Shown here: positions 1-6,700 of the stretch, piece after piece
Layout: every line of letters begins with the position of its first letter
Position numbering within the stretch: the first letter of the stretch is position 1
Origin: CAMBDR01 sp046597185
Lineage (GTDB): Bacteria; Pseudomonadota; Gammaproteobacteria; Burkholderiales; Burkholderiaceae_D
Direction: 5' to 3'
Length of the DNA: 8,702 bases
Assembly (NCBI GenBank): GCA_046597185.1
Contig: JBKJLF010000814.1
Span: 1 to 8,702 of the forward strand
Notes under the pieces: model-generated
Seen by the model: the letters and a program-made list of their open reading frames with translations, nothing else
Databases searched by the model: none
What the model was told of the DNA's origin: nothing
Made by a program: the position numbers and the translations under genes

Positions 1-794
1 ACTCCTTGTTGACCTATGAGCGCATCAGTCCATCGTTTCGTTCAGAAAACGGATTTATCAGTCAAGCTGGGCATGAACGGGTCGCGGCAGACTTGACTTT
101 GCGTCTGGGTAAATTCGGCTGGTTTGATCATGTGCATCCTTATGTTAGTTTGGCCCAGATTGGTGCGCTCGGTAGCAATACTGTCTCGCGAACCATTCAT
201 CCAGCCGTTCTTTTTCTTGGGCCTTATAGTACGGGCTTACTGTTTGAGTCCCATTTTGATCAAATCAGACTTGACGCCTTGGACAAGGAGCACCATTTGC
301 ACCAACTTTTAGTTAGCTTTAAAATAAGACCAAGTGCTTCGGTCAGTCTGATCAAACTTGATGCAGAATTGGGCCGACGGCTCGACTACACCAGCGGCAC
401 TGTCGGGCCAGGCCTGCGCTTGTTTGGTGATTTCCGCCTTCGATTGGGACGACAAAACGAGGTTGCCATTACCTACAACAAGGAACGCATTGACACCGCC
501 AATCATGTGCATATTCTCACTGACGAAAATCTTCAATTTATTTATAGTCGCGGCATTTCATCAACTAGTTGGTTGCGCTTGATCTTGCAAGCGGGTTTGA
601 CCGATAGGAGGCTACCTGATCAACCCAACAGCATGAATAGTAGCCGCAAGGATGTTTTATCTCTGGTTTATAGTGCACAACCCTTGACCAATTTGGAGGT
701 AAATAGTGGCGTTACAATTGGGGGTACAAGAGAAAACCACTTATTGACAACCAAGGTCAAAGAGATTTTCATCAAATCAATCATGCGCTTTTAA
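1..794 (+). CDS. Outer-membrane beta-barrel protein, C-terminal fragment (DUF5916-like), 5' end outside window
   Basis: The reading frame is open from the first complete codon at position 3 to the TAA at 792-794, so the gene starts upstream of the window; the TTG at position 6 is only the first possible start in view and has no ribosome site. About 263 residues are visible. They are rich in short alternating polar/hydrophobic stretches separated by turns (for example FGDFRLRLGR, EVAITYNKER, LEVNSGVTIGG), and the chain ends in a phenylalanine (IKSIMRF), as expected of an outer-membrane beta-barrel. The segment FRSENGFISQAG near the start resembles a motif I associate with DUF5916, the barrel domain found behind a family 9 carbohydrate-binding module in many Gram-negative proteins; that assignment is from memory and unverified. 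Function is unknown; a surface role in binding or uptake is plausible. No clear terminator follows the stop. Confidence 0.6.
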   Translation, partial: SLLTYERISPSFRSENGFISQAGHERVAADLTLRLGKFGWFDHVHPYVSLAQIGALGSNTVSRTIHPAVLFLGPYSTGLLFESHFDQIRLDALDKEHHLHQLLVSFKIRPSASVSLIKLDAELGRRLDYTSGTVGPGLRLFGDFRLRLGRQNEVAITYNKERIDTANHVHILTDENLQFIYSRGISSTSWLRLILQAGLTDRRLPDQPNSMNSSRKDVLSLVYSAQPLTNLEVNSGVTIGGTRENHLLTTKVKEIFIKSIMRF

Positions 795-1036
795 GCACTG
801 TTCATGGCTCATGGCGGCTACCCAAGGCAATCACATCAAATCTCAATTGCCGTTGGCCCAAGTACGGGAGCAAGATATTCATGTTAGCGGTGGTGCAAAA
901 CCGCATAAATATGGCGCATTCGTGTAATTGCCAAGTACCATTAAAAAAAGCCCGACTGAAGGCTAAGTGTGCCGTCGTAATGGTTTTGAATGATTTTCGT
1001 AGCTACTCTGTTTAAATGCAAGTTTTATTACGGTGT

Positions 1037-1147
1037 TGCGGCACTATTATTTTGATGGTATGAGGATTGAAACAGCGTCGGTCGTGTTGGGGGTATAAAG
1101 GCTACCCATGGTTACACCCGCAGTTGATCGCGGGTGAGGATTGAAGC
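1037..1147 (+). CRISPR. Possible relic CRISPR unit: degenerate repeat, 37-nt spacer, second repeat
   Basis: The better copy, 1111-1147, is 37 nt long. It begins GTTACACCCGC, has a perfect 7-bp stem (CACCCGC 1115-1121 with GCGGGTG 1130-1136, 8-nt loop) and ends GAGGATTGAAGC. This matches the architecture of stem-forming CRISPR repeats that start GTTnCA and end in ATTGAAAC. The other copy ends at 1073 with TGAGGATTGAAAC, sharing 12 of 13 bases with the 3' end of the better copy, while its 5' half has diverged. Between them lie 37 nt (1074-1110), a normal spacer length. No further copies occur at the expected 74-nt period on either side and no cas gene is in the window. It is therefore at best a decayed mini-array or a solitary unit, and chance resemblance is possible. 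Confidence 0.27.
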
Positions 1148-1233
1148 TATTGAATTGGTTAAACTGGCATTGGGTAGCTAATAGTTTCATCGTTTTAAAG
1201 AAATGAGTAACAGTCCTGCTGCACTCCCAACGG

Positions 1234-1242
1234 TGTTATGAT
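1234..1242 (+). promoter_or_regulatory. Extended -10 promoter element for the hydrolase/WG operon
   Basis: TG at 1234-1235, one base, then TATGAT at 1237-1242 matches the extended -10 consensus TGnTATAAT with one mismatch. No good -35 box lies 17-18 bp upstream, which is normal for extended -10 promoters. Transcription would start near 1249, leaving a leader of about 30 nt before the ATG at 1279. Prediction by eye only. Confidence 0.4.
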
Positions 1243-1259
1243 TGGCATTTTCCTGCCAA
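1242..1259. promoter_or_regulatory. Perfect inverted repeat TTGGCA-N6-TGCCAA at the operon promoter
   Basis: TTGGCA (1242-1247) and TGCCAA (1254-1259) are exact reverse complements around a 6-nt centre. The repeat overlaps the last base of the -10 box and the predicted start site. It could be an operator half-site pair or, if transcribed, a small leader hairpin just ahead of the ribosome site at 1268. The position favours a control role, but there is no direct evidence. Confidence 0.35.
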
Positions 1260-1278
1260 CCGCAAATAAGGTGCCAAA

Positions 1279-2658
1279 ATGGTAAAGCCGATCTCCAAAA
1301 AGAAGGTAACAAAGCCGAAAGTAAAAACAAGGCCTACGATCAGTCATGGTGGGAAAAAAATTGAAATTCCCTTGATGACTGGGCCAGTTGGTGCAAGTAA
1401 TCCAGATCTACAGGGGAAGTTTCAAATCTTTAATGCCCCTGCTGATGTACAAATTGTCGATTATTATTTGAGCCAATTGGCAGAGATTAAATTTCTGAGT
1501 GTCAGTTGTGCGCCTGTGGAAAAGCCAAATGACAAGGTCATTCAGGCTGCCGATGTCGTGCAATGCTGGGACACCAATCGTGATGCTGCTATCAAAGCTT
1601 TTCAAAATAAAATGACAGGTTTGAATGATTTGGACGAAATAAAATATGGCATCATCAAACCGGATGGCCCGACGCTAAAAGCGCTTGTCGATTATGGGGA
1701 CATTGCAGAAAAATTGGCGGCACTGAAAACGAAACCAAGCAATGCCATTGATTACACGCATATGGGCGGTTTTGACCGACAACTATTCGCAAATGCCCTG
1801 GAGCAAAGAAAAGACTTAAATATTTATTTCCAGGTAAGGTTCAATTCAACAACGGTTAACAATGCATGGTCATTGGTTCAATTAATGCAGGCAGATTACC
1901 TGATTATTGATATCCGCTGGATGGCTTACATGCTGGCAACGGCATTTTGGGAAGCGTCCCATACCGTCAAAATTCAAGTGCCGAAACTCGATAAGAAAAA
2001 GCAACCTATGCTGAATAAAGACCAAACGCCCATTCTCATCAATAAGGACGTATGGGAGGTCATGGTGCCAATCGACGAAATATCGCCCGCAGATAGTCGG
2101 CGCTACAAAGCGCCAGTTAAAGTCCAACTGATCACCGCCGCTGATATGGCCGCGTTACGCAAAGCAGCACCAAAAATTCCCGATGTGACAGGCGGTGCTT
2201 GGGTCATCGAACAAGACGGCAACCAATTTGTTATTGCCTCAAACGGGCGGCAAGTGTGGCAGAGCAAAAATGCGGCAATGGGTGCCAATTTTTCCGAGGC
2301 AGAATCGGCTACCTTTAAAGCTGCGACGGGGGTTGAACAGCGTTATTATGGGCGCGGCTATGTCCAACTGACTTGGTGGGCGAACTACATTTCTACCGCA
2401 TTTGCCATCGGAATGGGATTTGATTTACTGCTTGATCCCGAGCTTGTGAAACAACCTGCAATCGCCTATAAAATCATGGCACACTGCATGCGAACGGGTG
2501 ATGGCTTTGCTAACAATCATAAATTCGCAGATTACTTTTATGGCGGCACAAAAAATTATGCACAGGCACGCCGCATGGTGAATGGCGTCGATCACAAGGA
2601 TGAAATTGCGGATATTGCAGTATTATTCGAGCGAATTTTGTTCGAGGCAAAGCAATGA
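1279..2658 (+). CDS. GH19 / lysozyme-fold peptidoglycan hydrolase with putative N-terminal peptidoglycan-binding region
   Basis: This 459-residue protein probably cleaves the glycan of peptidoglycan (chitinase-19/endolysin fold). The start is supported by AAGGTG at 1268-1273, five bases from the ATG. Residues 1-27 form a basic Lys/Pro-rich tail with no signal peptide. A helix (DAAIKAFQNKM) followed by GIIKPDGPTLKAL, around residues 100-140, resembles the end of a peptidoglycan-binding domain. The catalytic region has the phage-lysin pattern: YMLATAFWEASHT with the likely catalytic Glu225, then YYGRGYVQLTWWANY (357-370, matching RGxVQLT), a GFDLLLDPEL segment, and ARRMVNG near 431-436. About 130 residues separate Glu225 from the RGY motif, far more than the short linker I expect in phage enzymes, so there is an insertion. 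The stop overlaps the next start (ATGA), implying translational coupling. It could be a prophage lysin, a secretion-dependent toxin or a housekeeping hydrolase; the paired periplasmic protein makes a toxin attractive. The gene is AT-rich relative to the kinase gene. Confidence 0.8.
   Translation: MVKPISKKKVTKPKVKTRPTISHGGKKIEIPLMTGPVGASNPDLQGKFQIFNAPADVQIVDYYLSQLAEIKFLSVSCAPVEKPNDKVIQAADVVQCWDTNRDAAIKAFQNKMTGLNDLDEIKYGIIKPDGPTLKALVDYGDIAEKLAALKTKPSNAIDYTHMGGFDRQLFANALEQRKDLNIYFQVRFNSTTVNNAWSLVQLMQADYLIIDIRWMAYMLATAFWEASHTVKIQVPKLDKKKQPMLNKDQTPILINKDVWEVMVPIDEISPADSRRYKAPVKVQLITAADMAALRKAAPKIPDVTGGAWVIEQDGNQFVIASNGRQVWQSKNAAMGANFSEAESATFKAATGVEQRYYGRGYVQLTWWANYISTAFAIGMGFDLLLDPELVKQPAIAYKIMAHCMRTGDGFANNHKFADYFYGGTKNYAQARRMVNGVDHKDEIADIAVLFERILFEAKQ
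2644..2647 (+). promoter_or_regulatory. Internal ribosome site for the WG-repeat gene
   Basis: GAGG lies inside the last codons of the hydrolase gene, seven bases before the ATG at 2655. With the ATGA stop/start overlap it fixes the start of the second gene and indicates coupled translation. Confidence 0.6.
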
Positions 2659-3689
2659 GGCTCTTTCGCAATTCATTGGCGGTGGTAATCATTGCGGCTT
2701 GTTGTGCCGTACAGGCAGCAGTTGTCATACCAAGCTGCATTAATTCTCAGGCTGATATGGCGCAAGTAGCGCCCAAGCCCGAACCAGTGCGCAGCTACCC
2801 GCTTGATGATGGGCGATGGATCGATGTAAAAGGTAAAGTCATCTCGCAGCCAGACACGACGCCGCCGCAAACGGCGAATCCAAAATGCAGCCCCGAGCCA
2901 CACAAGGATGCTGCTTCCGGCAATATGGGCTTTGTGCTGGAAGGCGGTGTTTGGGCGGTACTGCCACAGTTTAAGCATGCCCGGCCATTCAAAGAAGGGC
3001 GCGCCGTAGTCACATTGCCTTTGTCAGGTAACGCTCAGCAAAATACACAGCAGTCCACTTGCAGCTATATTACCCTTGATGGCCAGCAACTCAAGCAGCG
3101 TTTTCAAACCTGCGGCGACTTCAATAACGGCGTCGCCTATGTTGTCAAAAGCGATGATACCTTTGCGATGATTAACCTCAACGGTGACGACCTTATCGAA
3201 AACACCCAGGCGGCACGCTGGAACCACGCAACGGCGACCATGTCGGCGGGCCTGATTGCGCTGCTTGAGCAAGACAGTGGTAAGGTGGGCTACGCCAATG
3301 GAAAAGGCGAGTGGGTGATCAAACCACAATTTGCACAAGGATTTGAACATCACGAGGGGCTCGCCGCAGTGGCAATGCAAGAAGATGGCAAAATCGGCTT
3401 TATTGATAGACAGGGGCGCGTTGTCTTACCATTTAAATACGGCAGCAATGCAGGCGACCCCCCGTTTTTTAAGGCCAACCGGGCCTTACTGGCAAAGGAT
3501 AATGATTGGCCAAGAACCAATCTGGATGCGCCCGCGAAGCTTGGTTTTATTGATAAAAATGGCCGCTGGATCATCGCACCAAAATACAGCGGCGGCAAAT
3601 CATTTTCAGGCGAACTGGCCCATATGTATATTGGTGACAAAGAATATTACATTGATTTAATGGGGCGGCAGGTCTGGCCGAAAAAGTAA
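2655..3689 (+). CDS. Secreted WG-repeat protein, candidate periplasmic partner/immunity protein
   Basis: The 344-residue product starts with a basic n-region (MRLFRNS) and a hydrophobic stretch (LAVVIIAAC). Cleavage could follow AVQA near residue 21, or the protein could be a lipoprotein, since IAAC at 13-16 fits a lipobox; either way it is exported. Residues 30-85 are a Pro-rich linker with Cys28 and Cys78. From about residue 92 come WG (KWG-type) beta repeats: clear copies at roughly 92-121, 211-240, 246-280 and 296-325, recognisable by GFIDxxGRWIIxPxY-like cores followed by F..G.A, plus degenerate ones near 137-170 and 331-342. The WG family has no single function; it usually forms a repeat scaffold for binding. 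The gene overlaps the hydrolase stop by ATGA and is followed by a terminator, so the two form a closed operon. A periplasmic binder of the hydrolase (immunity or inhibitor) is the simplest inference; a ligand sensor is an alternative. Confidence 0.78.
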   Translation: MRLFRNSLAVVIIAACCAVQAAVVIPSCINSQADMAQVAPKPEPVRSYPLDDGRWIDVKGKVISQPDTTPPQTANPKCSPEPHKDAASGNMGFVLEGGVWAVLPQFKHARPFKEGRAVVTLPLSGNAQQNTQQSTCSYITLDGQQLKQRFQTCGDFNNGVAYVVKSDDTFAMINLNGDDLIENTQAARWNHATATMSAGLIALLEQDSGKVGYANGKGEWVIKPQFAQGFEHHEGLAAVAMQEDGKIGFIDRQGRVVLPFKYGSNAGDPPFFKANRALLAKDNDWPRTNLDAPAKLGFIDKNGRWIIAPKYSGGKSFSGELAHMYIGDKEYYIDLMGRQVWPKK

Positions 3690-3721
3690 ACACTTTGCAG
3701 GCGATGCAGCCGCCGCAAGTG
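3681..3721 (-). terminator. Probable terminator of the sensor kinase gene
   Basis: CACTTTGCAGGCG (3691-3703) pairs with CGCCGCAAGTG (3711-3721) as an 11-bp stem with two single-base bulges and a 7-nt loop. On the minus strand the stem is followed by TTTACTTTTT (3690 down to 3681), a usable T-tract. It lies about 26 bp beyond the kinase stop and overlaps the last codons of the WG gene. Confidence 0.55.
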
Positions 3722-3727
3722 GCAGGG

Positions 3728-3755
3728 GAGGGTGGCGCTGCTACCCTCAATTTTT
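3728..3755 (+). terminator. Rho-independent terminator of the hydrolase/WG operon
   Basis: The arm GAGGGTGGC (3728-3736) pairs with GCTACCCTC (3740-3748): nine pairs including one G-T, with a 3-nt loop. AATTTTT follows at 3749-3755. The hairpin overlaps the stop codon of the converging kinase gene (3747-3749). Read on the minus strand it has no T-tract, so it serves the plus strand only. Confidence 0.7.
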
Positions 3756-6700
3756 CGCTTTCGGATACGGCAAATACACCGAAAACCTGCTACCCACGCC
3801 CGCCGTACTTTGCACATCAATGCGGCCCTGATGTTTGTCGATGATTTTCTTGACCGTATCCAAACCCAGGCCACTGCCTTCGCCCACCGCTTTGGTGGTA
3901 AAGAAGGCCTCAAAAATGCGCTCGCGGATGTCTTCGGCAATGCCGCAGCCGCTATCTTGTACCGACACCACCGCACAATCGCCTTCGCGCCGGATCTGCA
4001 ACACCAGGCGGCCTTTATAATTCATCGCCTGCAAGGCATTATGGATCAAATGGGTCCACACTTGATTAAGTTCATCCGGCAGGCAAACAATCGGCTCGAT
4101 TTCATCAAACTCGCACACCAGTTCAATCGTGTTTTTGATTTGACTCTGGTATAAGGTTAAGATCGCTTCCATCCCTTCGCGTAAATCCGCCGGAATCATT
4201 GCGCCATTGTGGCTACTACCCGAAAAAGTCTTGAGCACAAACACGATTTTGGAAATCCGCTCCACCGCCTGATTGATGTTGCTGCTGTTGCTGATGATGG
4301 CGCTCAAATTGCCGGCCGTTTGCAAGATGAAGGGCGCTTGCGGGTGGCGCAGCAGCGGTAGAATTTCCTCAATGATGGGCTGGGCGCGCAAGTGTACCAA
4401 AATCGCCGCCTGATGATCGCTAATGATGATGCCAGCCTGCTCAAGCTGGCTGCAAACCTCACGCCGCATGGCGCGCTCCTCCCGGCTGGTGAGCACTTGC
4501 ACGTCAGCCTGCGCCTGCCCCAGCATCAGCAGAAATAGCCGCTCCTCCAGTGCCGACAACAGCTTGAATAACTGTGGTAGCTCAACCAGCGACTTTTCCA
4601 GTGCATCGCTAATATTGCGCCCGGACGATTTCATAGCCCCCAGCGGGGTGTTGATTTCATGCGCGACATTGGCCACCAATTGGCCGAGCGAGGCCATTTT
4701 TTCTGATTGAATCAGGTGCGCTTGCGTGTCTTTCAAATGCTGATGGGTGGCCGCCAGTTGGTTGTGCGAATCGGCCAGTTCGGCATGGGCAGCGGAATTG
4801 GAGAGCGCAATCGCGGTATAACTGGCCAGCACACGCAAAAATTCAAGCTGGTCGTTGTTGTAGGCATGTTGCCTCGGGCTTTGCACACTCAGGCAGCCGA
4901 TCATGCGCTGCTCAACCAGCAAGGGCAGGTAGACCACGGTTTCCATGGCCTTACCCGTCTTGGGCGGTAAAATTGTGTTGACATACTGGAGTAAGCCGGA
5001 TCGGGTTAAAGCGATCAGCTCGCGCTTCTCACGCACGCACCAGACTGCCAGACGGCCATGGTCGCTCATCGGCACAATGGTGTGGCGATTGCGCCGTCCA
5101 TTTTCAATTTCGTAGACAAAGGTAATGTGCGCTTGTTGCTGGTCATACAGGCCGATTAAAAATACATGCGCATCCAGCCGTGCACTGATTTGCTTCCAGA
5201 CCCGCTCAAAGGCTTGCTCGGTATCGAGCGTGGAAGTTAATTCCTGGCCGATTTCACCCAGTTTTAAAATGTCCGCCGTGCGTGCCCGAATCAACATTTT
5301 CAGATTGCGGATATGCCACTGAACTATGCCGTAGACCATACCACCAAGCGTACACAACGCCAGGGCCATAAACCATCCGCTTTGCCACCAAGCCGGCAAT
5401 ACTCGCACGCCAATCGCCAGTTCGTGCCCACTCCACACCCCCAGCCGGTTGCTGGCGCGTACTTGCAAGGTGTACTGGCCGGGCCACAAATTGCCATAGG
5501 CGGCGCTGCGGTGGTCGGCGTCGGTGTTGATCCAGTCGTTTTCGTAACCTTGCAGCCGATATTGGTAACGGTTTTTACTTGGCTCGGCATAGTCAAGGAC
5601 GGCAAATTCAAGCGCGAAATGTCGCTGTTCCGGCGTAAAGGTGAGGCTGGCGGGACCAACCAATGGCTTGGCCAACCCCTGCGGTGCGACCGCTGTACCA
5701 TTGATTTTCAACTCGGTCACCACCAGCGGCGCGGCGTAATCATCTGCCTTGAAGCGCGCCGGGTCGATGATGGCCAGCCCCTTGGTGCCGCCAAAAAACA
5801 GCAAACCGTCACGGGTTTGGCCATAAGAACCATACCAACCCACGCCGATATCCATGCCATCGCCCCGGTTGATCGGGGTGATGCGCATGTTGACAGGGTC
5901 AATCATCACTTGCTCGGTCCAAATCCGGCCAGAGCGGTCTTCCAATAAATTATTGCCCAAATTCCTGTCGGGCTCACCAAGCTGTTGGCTGATATGTTCA
6001 AACCGGGCCAGTTTGCCATCCCAATCCAGCAAACGCTCCAGCCCTTTGTCGGTGGCTACCCATAGCCGATCATGGCTGTCAAACAACAAGCATTTGATAA
6101 AGTTGGAAATCAGGCCGGTCGGCTTGTCAGGTGCGGCAGGAATCGCGATCAAGCCCTTGCGCCCTGGTTCCTGCAGCCACAAACCGTTTATGCCGCCAAT
6201 CCAGATGCGGCCTTGCCGGTCTTCGGCCAGGGCATAGACATCGCCTTGCATTGGCTTGCCATATTCATCGGAAAGGGTTTCAAACCGCGCTTGGGATGGG
6301 CCGGATTGCCAGCGTGCCACGCCGCGAAGAGTGCCAACCCACAGACTACCATCCCGTGTCACTAAAAACTTGTGCACCAACTGGTTCGGCAAACCCGGCA
6401 CCGCCCCCCAGGCTTGGGTGCCAGGCAGTTGTCGCACCACCCCGGCTTGTTGCGTACCAGCCCAGATTGCGCCATCCGGAGTTTGCGCCAGCGCAAATAC
6501 CGTCGCGTCCGGCAAGCCCCCGGTTTGGCCCGGGCCAGTTTCTTTTCGGTAGCCGCCAATCAGGCCTTGCTCGCGCGTCATGATATCAATCCCGTTGCCT
6601 TTGCTGCCCAGCAGGAGTTGGCCGTTGGCCAGTTCCAGAATACTGTGCACATCCGGGTGACTCAATCCTGCCGGGCGGCTCGGGCTGTGGCGCACCATGC

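Larger units (their letters stand above)
795..1278. other. 484-bp intergenic region without a convincing gene
   Basis: No open frame with a credible ribosome site is visible. A 38-codon frame at 811-927 has no Shine-Dalgarno sequence and no recognisable product. A small inverted repeat GCGGT/ACCGC lies at 887-904 without a T-tract. From about 1037 to 1147 there is a CRISPR-like relic with hairpins, annotated separately. The last 45 bases hold an extended -10 box, a perfect 6-bp inverted repeat and the ribosome site of the next gene. The spacer is AT-rich and could be decayed accessory DNA. Confidence 0.6.

Noticed and set aside
6..8. TTG at position 6 as the true start of the first gene
   Set aside because: The frame is open to the window edge, there is no ribosome site, and the residues look like the middle of a barrel protein.
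811..927. 38-codon open frame just downstream of the beta-barrel gene
   Set aside because: No ribosome site, no recognisable motif, and several equally short frames overlap it; likely chance or decayed sequence.
943..966. AGCC/GGCT hairpin beside an A-run, resembling a minus-strand terminator
   Set aside because: The stem is only four pairs and no minus-strand gene ends nearby.
816..1107. Direct repeat GGCTACCC at 816-823 and 1100-1107
   Set aside because: Eight bases only, with no extension on either side beyond a few matches; expected by chance in this length.
5313..5948. 211-codon plus-strand open frame antisense to the kinase
   Set aside because: It lies wholly within the propeller, Y_Y_Y and TM coding part of a well-supported minus-strand gene in G+C-rich sequence, and its translation has no family signature.
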